DNA of 64,000 nt from Caballeronia telluris (GTDB lineage: Bacteria; Pseudomonadota; Gammaproteobacteria; Burkholderiales; Burkholderiaceae), in contig NZ_FCNZ02000005.1 in the NCBI RefSeq assembly GCF_001544495.1, positions 186,001-250,000 on the forward strand, in the 5' to 3' direction. The translations under genes and the position numbers were made by a program. Of this stretch, positions 17,841 to 25,847 are shown in pieces; positions within the stretch are counted from its first letter, which is position 1, and every line of letters starts with the position of its first letter. Under the pieces are notes generated by a model. It was given only the letters and a program-made list of their open reading frames with translations, made no database searches and was not told the DNA's origin.

Positions 17841-19169
17841 TTAGTTCGCGATGCCGCTGTTGACCGACAGCGCATGCTCGCGCAGCGCTGCTTCGCGTGC
17901 CTTGTGCTCGGGGCTAAAGCGCACGGCCAGCGCGCAGATCGCCGAGACGGCGACGAGCATGCCGAGCATCGAGAGCGTCTGTTGCACGTTGCCGACGCCC
18001 TTCATCAGGAAGCCCGCCGCCACCGCGCCGACATTGCCGCCCGCGCCGATCACGCCCGCCACGCCGCCGAGCGCACGGCGGTCGATGAACGGCACGAGCG
18101 CGTAGGTCGCGCCGCAGGCCATGTGCGTGAAGAGCCCGAAGACCAGCATCGCGACGACGGCGAGCGCCACGTTGCCCGCATGCGCGAACCAGAAGAGGCC
18201 GATGCCTTCGCCGGCGATCAAGACGAAGAGGAGCGTCGAGCGCACGTCGAGGCCGCGCTTCGCGGCGAACTTGTCGGAGAGCCAGCCGCCGAGCGCGCGG
18301 GCAAAGAGCGCGAGCAGGCCGAAGCTGCCGGCCGCCAGTCCGGCGGAGGCGAGCGAAAGCTGGAAGTGATCGACGTAGTACACCGCCGCGATGTTGTGGA
18401 TGAACACTTCGACGCCGAAGCACGCCGCATAGGTCACGAACAGCATCCACACGCGATAGTTGGCGCACGCCGCGCGAAAGCTCGCCCAGCCGCCCTTCTT
18501 GCCGCCGTCGATGGCGATGCCGCGCGCGCGCAGGTCTGCGAAATTGCCTTGCGGGCAGTCCTGCGTATAGCGCCAATAGAAGAAGGCCATGATCGGCATC
18601 GCGATGCCCGGCACGACGAGCGCCACGCGCCACGCCGAGTGCTCGCCCGCACCGATCGCGATCGCGGCCGCCACCAGCATCGGCACGAGCGCCTGCGCCG
18701 CGCCCGCACCCGCGTTGCCCCAGCCGGCGGTCGTCGCGTTCGCGGTGCCGACGACGTTCGGCGCGAACATCACCGACGTGTGGTACTGCGTGATGACGAA
18801 GCTCGCGCCGATCGCGCCGATCGCGAGCCGGCACCAGAGGAAGCTCTCGTAGCCCGTCGCGATGGCCGCGCCCAGCACGGGAACCGCGCCCGCCAGCAGG
18901 AGACCCGCATAGACCTTGCGCGGGCCGAAGCGGTCGCACATCGGACCGACGATCAGGCGCACGAGAATCGTCACGGCGACGGCGGCGATGTTGATGTTCG
19001 CGATCTGGTCGACGGAGAGGCCGAACTCGCGCTTGATGAGCGGCATCAGCGGCGCGCAGGCGAACCACGCGAAGAAGCACACGAAGAACGCCATCCACGT
19101 GAGGTGGAAGGCGCGCATCGGCGCGGTGCGCAGACTGAACAGATCGATTCGGGTTGCCTTGTTTGCCAT
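17841..19169 (-). CDS. narK: Nitrate/nitrite MFS transporter (NarK/NasA type)
   Basis: 442 residues with twelve predicted membrane helices. The nitrate-porter signatures are visible: LTWMAFFVCFFAWFACAPL at the first helix, the basic loop RLIVGPMCDRFGPRKVY (helix 2-3), TTAGWGNAGAGAAQALVP and GVAGVIGAGGNVGAVAAGF, the two Gly-rich nitrate signature stretches. Start at MANKATRIDLFSLR with GGAAAG upstream; an upstream extension of the frame is ruled out because it crosses the leader terminator. First gene of the operon, imports nitrate for NasA. Behind a sigma-54-type promoter and a leader hairpin. Confidence 0.95.
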   Translation of the reverse strand: MANKATRIDLFSLRTAPMRAFHLTWMAFFVCFFAWFACAPLMPLIKREFGLSVDQIANINIAAVAVTILVRLIVGPMCDRFGPRKVYAGLLLAGAVPVLGAAIATGYESFLWCRLAIGAIGASFVITQYHTSVMFAPNVVGTANATTAGWGNAGAGAAQALVPMLVAAAIAIGAGEHSAWRVALVVPGIAMPIMAFFYWRYTQDCPQGNFADLRARGIAIDGGKKGGWASFRAACANYRVWMLFVTYAACFGVEVFIHNIAAVYYVDHFQLSLASAGLAAGSFGLLALFARALGGWLSDKFAAKRGLDVRSTLLFVLIAGEGIGLFWFAHAGNVALAVVAMLVFGLFTHMACGATYALVPFIDRRALGGVAGVIGAGGNVGAVAAGFLMKGVGNVQQTLSMLGMLVAVSAICALAVRFSPEHKAREAALREHALSVNSGIAN

Positions 19170-19180
19170 TTTCTTTCCAG

Positions 19181-19232
19181 AAAAAGAAAAGGCGTCCCGC
19201 GAAGCAGGCAGTTGACCTGTTCGGGGGACGCC
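19181..19232 (-). terminator. Leader terminator (probable NasT antitermination target) before the nitrate transporter
   Basis: On the minus strand the stem GGCGTCCC/GGGACGCC (19191-19232) encloses a smaller hairpin (CAGG/CCTG) and is followed by TTTTCTTTTT, ending 11 bases before the start codon. A terminator inside a leader only makes sense if it can be bypassed. ANTAR proteins such as NasT act on exactly such leaders, and nasT is 1.6 kb away. A smaller hairpin CAACGG/CCGTTG lies upstream at 19278-19293. I could not confirm the conserved ANTAR hexaloops by eye. Confidence 0.8.
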
Positions 19233-19312
19233 ATTGTCCAAAAGCTCGTAGTGTGGGGTCGCGTATGTCGCGTGATGCAACGGATCGCCGTTGACCCGAT
19301 GGCGAGACATAA

Positions 19313-19328
19313 GGCAAGGCCTATGCCA
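19313..19328 (-). promoter_or_regulatory. Sigma-54-type promoter of the nitrate operon
   Basis: TGGCATAGGCCTTGCC on the minus strand: the -24 GG and -12 GC are exactly ten bases apart, with TGGCA and TTGC both matching consensus. Predicted start near 19302 gives a leader of about 130 nt containing the attenuator. Confidence 0.75.
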
Positions 19329-19417
19329 TCGAGCCCGAATCCCTGTACTCATGCGGGTTTGCGGGAAATCGGCGGTGGCGCGCTTCGGCCAGGGCGGATT
19401 CATCGTGATGCGCGCGG

Positions 19418-19432
19418 GCACATGCATGGTGC
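19418..19432. promoter_or_regulatory. NtrC-type binding box 1
   Basis: GCACATGCATGGTGC fits the GCAC-N7-GTGC core of NtrC sites. Its centre is about 123 bp upstream of the predicted nitrate operon start and it could also serve the divergent cobA promoter. Confidence 0.6.
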
Positions 19433-19438
19433 GACGCA

Positions 19439-19453
19439 GCACTGTAGCCGTGC
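19439..19453. promoter_or_regulatory. NtrC-type binding box 2
   Basis: GCACTGTAGCCGTGC, a second GCAC-N7-GTGC element. Its centre is 21 bp from box 1, two helical turns, the arrangement expected for cooperative binding on one face. Confidence 0.58.
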
Positions 19454-19638
19454 GGAGCGCGACCGCTGCGAACGGTGCGTGCGACGCTCACGCTCACGCA
19501 ATTCATTCCCGCGTTCAATGCGTGCCGCGCCGATCGTGTGCAGCGCGAAGGCCCGCCGCACAGGCGCAGTGCAACCGCACGGCAGATGCCGTTCGAAAGC
19601 GCCTTGTCCGCTAAGGCTTTCGGCGCCATCAACGCGAC

Positions 19639-19654
19639 TGGCCTGCTTATTGCA
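19639..19654 (+). promoter_or_regulatory. Sigma-54-type promoter of cobA
   Basis: TGGCCTGCTTATTGCA: GG and GC ten bases apart, with TTGCA at the -12 element. Predicted start near 19665, leaving a leader of about 187 nt before cobA. Confidence 0.62.
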
Positions 19655-19756
19655 TTGTGCTGATCGCTCACGGCAACGGCGCCGGCGAGCACGAATTCAA
19701 GGTCTTCTTTCAGTGCGCGGCACGAAAAGGCGGACGACTAGCAGCAGACTCAGGAC

Positions 19757-19798
19757 AACGGCGTCCCCTCGTGCAGACACACGGGCGGACGCCGTTTT
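19757..19798 (+). terminator. Leader hairpin/terminator before cobA
   Basis: A perfect 10-bp stem AACGGCGTCC/GGACGCCGTT encloses an inner hairpin (CGTG/CACG with loop CAGACA) and ends in TTTT. It starts with the same GGCGTCCCC as the transporter leader terminator. A separate hairpin (TTTCaGTGC/GCACGAAA) lies upstream at 19708-19727. The T-run is short, so termination may be weak. Probably a second NasT-responsive attenuator. Confidence 0.65.
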
Positions 19799-19851
19799 GG
19801 TTCAGGCAGGCCATCGCCGCCACGCACGGCGAAACGGGAAAGGACATCACG

Positions 19852-20634
19852 ATGACGACGACTTTCACCACCGGCAAGGTCACGCTTCTGAGCGCGGGTC
19901 CGGGCGACCTCGATCTTCTGACGATCAAGGCCGCGAAGGCGCTCGCCGCTGCGGACGTCGTTCTCCTCGACGATCTCGCCAATCCGGAGATCGTCTCGCT
20001 CGCGCCGCGTGCGCGCGTGATTCGCGTCGGCAAGCGCGGCGGTTGCCGGTCGACGCCGCAGGCATTCATCCAGCGCCTGATGACGCGCTATGCATCGAAG
20101 GGACTGCACGTCGTGCGCGTGAAGGGCGGCGACGCGCTGCTCTTCGGACGCGCCGGCGAGGAACTCGCGGCGCTCAAGCGCGCGGACATTCCGTTCGACA
20201 TCGTCAACGGCATCTCGTCGGGATTCGCTGCGGCCGCGAGCCTCGGCATCTCGCTCACGCACCGCGAGCATTGCCAGGGCGTGACGTTCATCACCGCGCA
20301 CATGCAAGACCACGGCGAACCGGACTGGGCAACGCTCGCCGCCACCGGCACGACGCTCGCCATCTACATGGGCATGAGCCGCATCGAGAACCTCTGCGCG
20401 AAACTCATGGCGACGCTGCCTGCCGGAACGCCCGCGGCCGTCGTGCAATGGGCGGGCGGCGCGAACGAGCGCCGCCTCGTCACGACGCTCGGACGCCTTG
20501 CTGCAGAAGCGCAAGCGGCGCAGCTCGGCAGCCCGGCGGTGATTCTCGTCGGCGATGCGATCGGCGAAGCCGAGGCGTTCGACGCCATCGCGCCGCGCTA
20601 CGATTCTCGCGACAGCCTCGCGCACGCAGCCTGA
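19852..20634 (+). CDS. cobA: Uroporphyrinogen-III C-methyltransferase
   Basis: SAM-dependent methylation of uroporphyrinogen III to precorrin-2, the committed step to siroheme, which NirB needs. 260 residues: VTLLSAGPGDLDLLTIKAAK near the start, the first family signature VVLLDDLANPEIVSLAP, RVKGGDALLFGRAGEEL (SAM-binding GGDPxxFGR-like motif), and GVTFITAHMQDHG. No CysG-type dehydrogenase/chelatase domain is fused, so those steps must be encoded elsewhere. Start chosen at MTTTFTTGKV with AAAGGA eight bases upstream; the longer frame crosses the leader hairpin. Placement opposite the nitrate operon ties cofactor supply to nitrate use. Confidence 0.94.
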   Translation: MTTTFTTGKVTLLSAGPGDLDLLTIKAAKALAAADVVLLDDLANPEIVSLAPRARVIRVGKRGGCRSTPQAFIQRLMTRYASKGLHVVRVKGGDALLFGRAGEELAALKRADIPFDIVNGISSGFAAAASLGISLTHREHCQGVTFITAHMQDHGEPDWATLAATGTTLAIYMGMSRIENLCAKLMATLPAGTPAAVVQWAGGANERRLVTTLGRLAAEAQAAQLGSPAVILVGDAIGEAEAFDAIAPRYDSRDSLAHAA

Positions 20635-20781
20635 CGCGGACCCGCCATCACGCCCGAACTCAACGCCGGAACGCCGGAACGCGCGACCCGACGCCCCGAT
20701 ATACTTGAACCAGAAGCGTGCGCCCCAAGCGAGGCACGCCGCCCGCACCGTCCCCGAATGAATCGTCCCCGCGTCTGACCC

Positions 20782-21357
20782 ATGTTGCGCGTCCTTCTCG
20801 TCACCGACACGGACAAGCCGATCGGCGATCTGCGCCAGGCGCTCGCACGCCTCGGCTACGAGATGCTGCCCGAGGCCGCGACGCCCGCCGCGCTGCCGAA
20901 GGTCGTCGAGCGCGAACGGCCGGATGTCGTCATCATCGACACCGAGTCGCCTTCGCGCGACACGCTCGAACAGCTCGCGGTGATGAACAAGGCCGCGCCG
21001 CGCCCGGTGCTGATGTTCAGCAGCGACGCCGACCAGCAGTTCATTCGCGCGGCGGTCGGCGCGGGCGTGACGGCGTATCTCGTCGAAGGGCTCGCGGCCG
21101 AGCGGCTCGCGCCGATTCTCGAAGTCGCGCTCGCGCGCTTCGCGCACGAGGAGCAGTTGCGCCAGCGGCTTCAGAAGGTGGAAAGCGAACTCGCCGATCG
21201 CAAGGTCATCGACCGCGCGAAACGTCTCCTGATGGAACGCCGCCAGATGACCGAGCAGGAGGCGTACGCCGCGTTGCGCAAGCGGGCGATGGATCACGGG
21301 ATGAAGGTCGCGGAAGTGGCGCGCCAGCTCGTGTCGATGGCCGATCTACTGGGATGA
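20782..21357 (+). CDS. nasT: ANTAR-domain antiterminator NasT
   Basis: 191 residues. An N-terminal receiver-like domain (DTD at 9-11, D53 in VVIIDTESPS) lacks the usual conserved Lys region, so phosphorylation is doubtful. A coiled linker (ARFAHEEQLRQRLQKVESEL) leads to an ANTAR RNA-binding domain from about residue 135 (DRKVIDRAKRLLMERRQMTEQEAYAALRKRA). NasT proteins bind two-hairpin leaders and prevent termination; they are held inactive by NasS when nitrate is absent. A possible -10 element TATACT lies at 20700-20705. Ten bases separate it from nasS. Confidence 0.93.
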   Translation: MLRVLLVTDTDKPIGDLRQALARLGYEMLPEAATPAALPKVVERERPDVVIIDTESPSRDTLEQLAVMNKAAPRPVLMFSSDADQQFIRAAVGAGVTAYLVEGLAAERLAPILEVALARFAHEEQLRQRLQKVESELADRKVIDRAKRLLMERRQMTEQEAYAALRKRAMDHGMKVAEVARQLVSMADLLG

Positions 21358-21367
21358 CCCGCACGCT

Positions 21368-22504
21368 ATGAATACCTCTATGCCTTTCGGTGCACCCGAG
21401 AAAACCCATGTTCGGGTCGGCTTCGTCGCGCTGTCGGACGCCGCGCCGCTCGCCGCCGCGCGCCTCTTCGACCTCGGCCGCAAGTACGGCCTCACGCTCG
21501 AACTCGTCCGCCAGCCGTCGTGGGCCGCCGTGCGAGACACGCTGCTGTCGGGCGAAATCGACGCCGCGCATGCACTCTACGGTCTCGTGTACGGCGTGCA
21601 GCTCGGCATCGGCGGACCGCAGGCCGACATGGCCGTGCTGATGGTGCTCAACCGCAACGGCGGCGCGATCACGCTCTCGACCGCGCTCGCCGACTCCTGT
21701 CGCGAGACCGGCAGCGTGAAGGACGCGTTCGCGTCGCTCGGCAGGAAGCCCGTGCTCGCGCAGACGTTCCCGACCGGCACCCATGCGATGTGGCTCTACT
21801 ACTGGCTCGCGGCGAACGGCGTGCATCCGTTGCGCGACATCGAAAGCGTCGTGATCCCGCCGCCGCGCATGGGCGATGCGCTCGCCGAAGGTCAACTCGA
21901 CGGCTTCTGCTGCGGCGAACCGTGGCACGCGCTCGCGGAAGCGCGCGGCGTCGGCAGGACCGTCGCACTCACGAGCGGCATCTGGCCGGATCACCCGGAG
22001 AAGGCGCTCGCGAGCCGGCGCGATTTCGTCGCGCTGTATCCGAACACGTCGCGCGCGCTCGTCGCGACGCTGCTCGAAGCGTGCCGCTGGGTCGACAGCG
22101 CGGCGCATCGCTCGAAGATCGCGGCGCACCTGGCCGCGCCCGATCTCCTCAACGTGCCGCGCGATGTGATCGAGCCGCGCCTGACCGGCGTCTACGATCC
22201 GGCGCGCTTTCCGAAGGCGCTCGCCGTCAGCTTCTTCGATGGCGGCGCGGTGAACTATCCGCGTGCGTCGGATGGGCTGTGGTTCGTGACGCAATATCGT
22301 CGCTGGGGAATGCTCGAGGGTGCCGTCACCGCCGACGACGCCGCCCTCGCCGCCGCGATCAGCCAGACCGAGCTGTATCGCGAGGCGGCTTTGCTCGCCA
22401 ACGTGCCGCTGCCGGACGAACGGCGTGCGGCCGTTTTGTGCGATGGCCGCGCGTGGGAGGGCGACGCGAGCGTCTATCTCGATGGATTCGACATGCGTCG
22501 TTGA
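21368..22504 (+). CDS. nasS: Nitrate sensor NasS (NrtA/CmpA-like, cytoplasmic)
   Basis: 378 residues of the nitrate-binding periplasmic-protein fold, but with no signal peptide (MNTSMPFGAPEKTHVRVGF), as expected for a cytoplasmic sensor. Family features: RVGFVALSDAAPLAAARLF, GEIDAAHALYGLVYGVQLG, HAMWLYYWLAANG, LDGFCCGEPWHALA, WPDHPEKAL and a C-terminal RWGML. In the established NasS/NasT system NasS sequesters NasT and releases it on binding nitrate or nitrite. There is no nitrate ABC permease in the window, supporting a sensor rather than transport role. Directly downstream of nasT, so co-expressed at a fixed ratio. Confidence 0.92.
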   Translation: MNTSMPFGAPEKTHVRVGFVALSDAAPLAAARLFDLGRKYGLTLELVRQPSWAAVRDTLLSGEIDAAHALYGLVYGVQLGIGGPQADMAVLMVLNRNGGAITLSTALADSCRETGSVKDAFASLGRKPVLAQTFPTGTHAMWLYYWLAANGVHPLRDIESVVIPPPRMGDALAEGQLDGFCCGEPWHALAEARGVGRTVALTSGIWPDHPEKALASRRDFVALYPNTSRALVATLLEACRWVDSAAHRSKIAAHLAAPDLLNVPRDVIEPRLTGVYDPARFPKALAVSFFDGGAVNYPRASDGLWFVTQYRRWGMLEGAVTADDAALAAAISQTELYREAALLANVPLPDERRAAVLCDGRAWEGDASVYLDGFDMRR

Positions 22505-22529
22505 TTACGATCGGGTTGCGGTGTAAAAA
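22501..22529 (+). promoter_or_regulatory. Candidate sigma-70 promoter of the adenosine-specific kinase gene
   Basis: TTGATT, 17 bases, TAAAAA, overlapping the nasS stop and lying about 50 bases before the next gene. By eye only. Confidence 0.4.
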
Positions 22530-22577
22530 CATCCTAGAAGAACCCGACCTCGAATCGCCCGCCAAGCGGAGGAACGC

Positions 22578-23063
22578 ATGGAACTTCACACCGTCGACAT
22601 CGACAAGCCCGAAGACCTCAACTTCATTCTCGGACAATCGCATTTCATCAAGACCGTGGAGGACCTGCACGAAGCGCTCGTCGGCGCGGTGCCGGGCATC
22701 CGGTTCGGGCTCGCGTTCTGCGAGGCGTCGGGCAAGCGGCTCGTGCGCTCGTCGGGAACGGACGCCGCCGCGCAGCAACTCGCCGAGAAGAACGCGATGT
22801 CGATCGGCGCCGGTCACAGCTTCATCATCGTGCTGTGCGACAACTTCTTCCCCGTCAACGTGCTCAACGCCGTGAAAGCGGTCCCGGAGGTGTGCCGCAT
22901 CTTCTGCGCGACCGCGAATCCGACGCAGGTGCTCGTCGCGCAGACGGAGCAGGGACGCGGGATCGTGGGCGTCGTGGACGGATTCGCGCCGCTCGGCGTC
23001 GAAGGCGCCGAGGATGTCCAGTGGCGGCACGATCTGCTGCGCAAGATCGGCTATAAAGCGTAA
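22578..23063 (+). CDS. Adenosine-specific kinase family protein (PF04008 type)
   Basis: 161 residues, the usual size of this compact family first characterised in archaea: LNFILGQSHFIKTVEDLHEALVG, GIRFGLAFCEASGKRLVR, GHSFIIVLCDNFFPVNVLN, VCRIFCATANPTQVLVAQT, GRGIVGVVDGFAPLGVE. GGAGG lies eight bases before the start. Enzymatic role in bacteria is not well established, so the name is a family label. It has its own candidate promoter and is followed by GC-rich inverted repeats and a T5 run (around 23121-23155) that may terminate it. Confidence 0.85.
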   Translation: MELHTVDIDKPEDLNFILGQSHFIKTVEDLHEALVGAVPGIRFGLAFCEASGKRLVRSSGTDAAAQQLAEKNAMSIGAGHSFIIVLCDNFFPVNVLNAVKAVPEVCRIFCATANPTQVLVAQTEQGRGIVGVVDGFAPLGVEGAEDVQWRHDLLRKIGYKA

Positions 23064-23421
23064 GCCGGTCGGCCAGCCAGAAGCATCTTGACTTGATCCC
23101 CATATTGGCGAGAATGTGGGCCCCGGCCCGGCCGGGCGCCCCGGCACGCGTTTTTGGCGTCCGGTCACGAAATAAACGCGGATGCTGTATAACCGGCAGG
23201 AGCGTTCGCCGCGCCGCCCGCAGCGGGCCGCAAGGGCAACCACCGGCACGCCGCGAGTGAAGGCGCGCAAGCGCGCGCGCCTGCGCAACCGTCGGACAAA
23301 ACACCCGCGCCGGCTCCCGGCGCGCATCGACGCCCGGCATTCCAGCACCACCGGCAGCCCAAACCAGTTCAGCGTCGCCTGAGGAAGAGTCGTCCTCGGG
23401 CAACGCCATCAGGAGCATGTC
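23064..23421. other. Intergenic region of 358 bp
   Basis: No gene supported; a plus-strand Arg/Pro-rich frame at 23182-23382 lacks a ribosome-binding site. The left part has a very GC-rich self-complementary block (23118-23147) followed by TTTTT at about 23152, a probable terminator for the preceding gene. A TATAAC hexamer at 23188-23193 may be part of the promoter for the chaperone module. Confidence 0.5.
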
Positions 23422-23982
23422 ATGACCGACTTGAACCCGTCGTTTTTCGGCAGGATGTCGATAGCCTTCGGCACGTTTTTCAGCATTCTCGGCAACGCCG
23501 AGTTCGCCGGCCGCGTGAAGCGCCTGCGCGAAGCGCCCGAAGCCGCACCCGCGCCGGCGCGCGCTCCGGCCGCCGCGCCCGCCCCTGTGATGCTCAAGGA
23601 AGCGAGCCCCGACGCCGCGCTCCAGTTGCTCGGCCTGCTCCAGCGCGATGCGCGCTTCATCGATTTCGTCGAAGAGGACATCGTCAACTACACCGACGCC
23701 GACATCGGCGCCGCCGCGCGCCTCGTGCACGAAGGCTGCCGCACCGTGCTGCGCGAGCATTTCACGATCCGCCCGGTGCGCGACGAAGCCGAAGGCAGCC
23801 GCGTCACGCTGCCCGACGGCTTCGACGCCACCGCGATCCGCGTGACGGGCAATGTCGTCGGCAAGCCGCCGTTTCACGGCAGCATCAGCCACCGCGGCTG
23901 GAAGGTCGCGGACGTCCGCCTGCCGAAACTCGCCGATAGTCACGACGCGCGCGTCGTCGCGCCCGCCGAGGTGGAACTATGA
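23422..23982 (+). CDS. DUF2760-family protein of the Hsp70 module
   Basis: 186 residues. The N-terminal segment FFGRMSIAFGTFFSILGNAEFAGRVKRL looks like a short amphipathic or membrane-associated helix, followed by an Ala/Pro linker (EAAPAPARAPAAAPAP) and the conserved DUF2760 domain (ASPDAALQLLGLLQRDARFIDFVEEDI, NYTDADIGAAARLVHEGCR, LPDGFDATAIRVTG, FHGSISHRGWKVADVRLP). CAGGAG precedes the ATG. Its stop overlaps the first Hsp70 start (ATGA). This family is regularly found beside two Hsp70-like genes; its role is unknown, possibly a client or a targeting subunit. Confidence 0.87.
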   Translation: MTDLNPSFFGRMSIAFGTFFSILGNAEFAGRVKRLREAPEAAPAPARAPAAAPAPVMLKEASPDAALQLLGLLQRDARFIDFVEEDIVNYTDADIGAAARLVHEGCRTVLREHFTIRPVRDEAEGSRVTLPDGFDATAIRVTGNVVGKPPFHGSISHRGWKVADVRLPKLADSHDARVVAPAEVEL

Positions 23983-25832
23983 GCGATCCGCGCTATTCGA
24001 TCGGCGTCGATCTCGGCACGACGCACTGTGCGATTTCCTGGGTCGACATCGCTTCGAGCGACGGCGACAAGACTGTGGAAGGCGTACTGCCCGTCGCGCA
24101 ACTGACCGGACCGGGCGCCATCGAGCCGCTCGATCTGCTGCCGTCGTTCCTGTATTTGCCGCATCCGAGCGAACTCGCGCCCGGCGACCTCTCGCTGCCG
24201 TGGACCGCCGAGCGCGGCTTCGCGGTCGGCGAAATGGCGCGCAGCCGCGGCGCCGGCACGCCGATCCGGCTCGTCTCCAGCGCGAAAAGCTGGCTGTGCC
24301 ATCCGGGCGTCGACCGACGCGCGGCCATCCTGCCGAACGATGCGCCCGAGGAAGTCGAACGCGTGTCGCCGCTGGACGCCTCGGTGCGCTACCTGACGCA
24401 TCTGCGCGAGGCGTGGGACCACGCGCATCCGGACGCGCCGTTCGCCGACCAGGACGTCACGGTCACGATTCCCGCGTCGTTCGATCCGGCCGCGCGCGAG
24501 CTGACCGCCGAAGCCGCCGACGCCGCCGGCTACGCGCGCATGACGCTGCTCGAAGAACCGCAAGCCGCGCTCTATAGCTGGATTCAGAAGAGCGGCGGCG
24601 TCTGGCGCAAGCAAGTGCGCGTCGGCGACGTGATCCTCGTCGTCGATGTCGGCGGCGGCACGAGCGACTTCTCGCTGATCGCGGTCGTTGAGCGCGAAGG
24701 CAATCTGGAACTGCATCGCGTCGCAGTCGGCGAGCACATCCTGCTCGGCGGCGACAACATGGACCTCGCGCTCGCGCACGTCGTCGCGAGGAAGCTCGCT
24801 TCGCAAGGCACGCAGCCCGATCCGTGGCAACTGCGCGCGCTCACCTACGCGTGCCGGTCGGCGAAGGAAACGCTGCTCTCCGACCCGTCGACCGACGCCG
24901 TGCCGCTCGTCGTTCCGAGCCGTGGCTCGAAGCTGATCGGCGGCTCGATCCGCACGGAACTCACGCGCGCCGAACTCACGCAGACGATCCTCGACGGCTT
25001 CTTCCCGCAAGTCGAAGCGAACGCGCGGCCGGTGAGCCGCGCGCGCGTCGGCCTGACGCAACTCGGACTGCCGTACGCGCAGGACGCCGCTGTCACGCGT
25101 CATCTCGCTGCGTTTCTCGCGCGGCAAGTCGGCGCGCTCGCGGAACTCGGCGGCGCGGCCAGCGCCAACGCAAACGCAAACGCGAGCTTCCTGCACCCGA
25201 CCGCCGTGCTCTTCAACGGCGGCGTGTTCAAGTCACCGCTCCTGGTCGAGCGCATCCTGTCGACGTTGAACGGCTGGCTCGCGAACGAAAGCGCGCCGCC
25301 CGCGCGTCTGCTCGAAGGCGCCGATCTCGATCTCGCGGTCGCGCGCGGCGCGGCTTATTACGGCTACGTGCGGCGCGGCAAGGGCGTGCGCATTCGCGGC
25401 GGCACGGCGCAGGCGTACTACGTCGCGGTCGAATCGGCGATGCCCGCCGTGCCGGGGCTCGAACCGCCCGTATCGGCGCTGTGCGTCGCGCCGTTCGGCA
25501 TGGAGGAAGGCACCGATGCCGCGCTGCCCGCGCTGGAATTCGGCCTCGTCGTCGGGGAGCCGGTGCATTTCCGGTTCTTCGGATCGTCGGTGCGGCGTCA
25601 GGATCAGGTCGGCACGATGCTCGACTACTGGCAGCCGGACGAACTTCAGGAACTCGACGAAATCGAAGCGACCCTGCCGACCGAAGGCCGCACGCCCGGC
25701 GAAATCGTGCCGGTGAAGCTGCATGCGCGCATCACCGAGGCCGGCACGCTCGAACTCGAAGCCGTCCCGCGCGGCAGCAGCGAGCGCTGGAAGGTCGAAT
25801 TCGACGTCCGCGGCGGCGCTCAAGGTGCGTAA
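23979..25832 (+). CDS. Hsp70-family protein, first of a pair
   Basis: 617 residues. The ATPase core has phosphate-1 YSIGVDLGTTHCAISWVD, DQDVTVTIPASFDPAARELT, YARMTLLEEPQAALYSWI, phosphate-2 LVVDVGGGTSDFSLIAVVE and GEHILLGGDNMDLALA. An adenosine-site-like AVLFNGGVFKSPLLVERIL lies near residue 410. After about residue 460 it has a divergent C-terminal part in place of the classical peptide-binding domain; there is no EEVD-like tail. A short ANANANAS repeat occurs near residue 395. More like HscC/YegD-type orphan Hsp70s than DnaK. Coupled to DUF2760 by a 4-base overlap. Confidence 0.9.
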   Translation: MSDPRYSIGVDLGTTHCAISWVDIASSDGDKTVEGVLPVAQLTGPGAIEPLDLLPSFLYLPHPSELAPGDLSLPWTAERGFAVGEMARSRGAGTPIRLVSSAKSWLCHPGVDRRAAILPNDAPEEVERVSPLDASVRYLTHLREAWDHAHPDAPFADQDVTVTIPASFDPAARELTAEAADAAGYARMTLLEEPQAALYSWIQKSGGVWRKQVRVGDVILVVDVGGGTSDFSLIAVVEREGNLELHRVAVGEHILLGGDNMDLALAHVVARKLASQGTQPDPWQLRALTYACRSAKETLLSDPSTDAVPLVVPSRGSKLIGGSIRTELTRAELTQTILDGFFPQVEANARPVSRARVGLTQLGLPYAQDAAVTRHLAAFLARQVGALAELGGAASANANANASFLHPTAVLFNGGVFKSPLLVERILSTLNGWLANESAPPARLLEGADLDLAVARGAAYYGYVRRGKGVRIRGGTAQAYYVAVESAMPAVPGLEPPVSALCVAPFGMEEGTDAALPALEFGLVVGEPVHFRFFGSSVRRQDQVGTMLDYWQPDELQELDEIEATLPTEGRTPGEIVPVKLHARITEAGTLELEAVPRGSSERWKVEFDVRGGAQGA

Positions 25833-25847
25833 GGCGCCGCGCACCCG

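Larger units (their letters stand above)
19170..19851. other. Divergent nitrate control region, 682 bp
   Basis: Lies between the nitrate transporter (minus) and cobA (plus). I see two outward sigma-54-type promoters, two NtrC-like boxes between them, and in each leader a small hairpin followed by a terminator-like hairpin; each is listed separately. No coding sequence is supported here. Confidence 0.85.

Noticed and set aside
14937..20708. A 1,923-codon open frame on the plus strand across the nitrate operon
   Set aside because: It is antisense to nirD, nirB and the transporter, whose motifs are unambiguous; its translation is Arg/His/Ala-rich low-quality sequence typical of the opposite strand of GC-rich genes.
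25155..25190. GCNAAC hexamer repeat in the first Hsp70
   Set aside because: Only about four units, within a surface-loop-like Ala/Asn stretch; too short to call a functional repeat.
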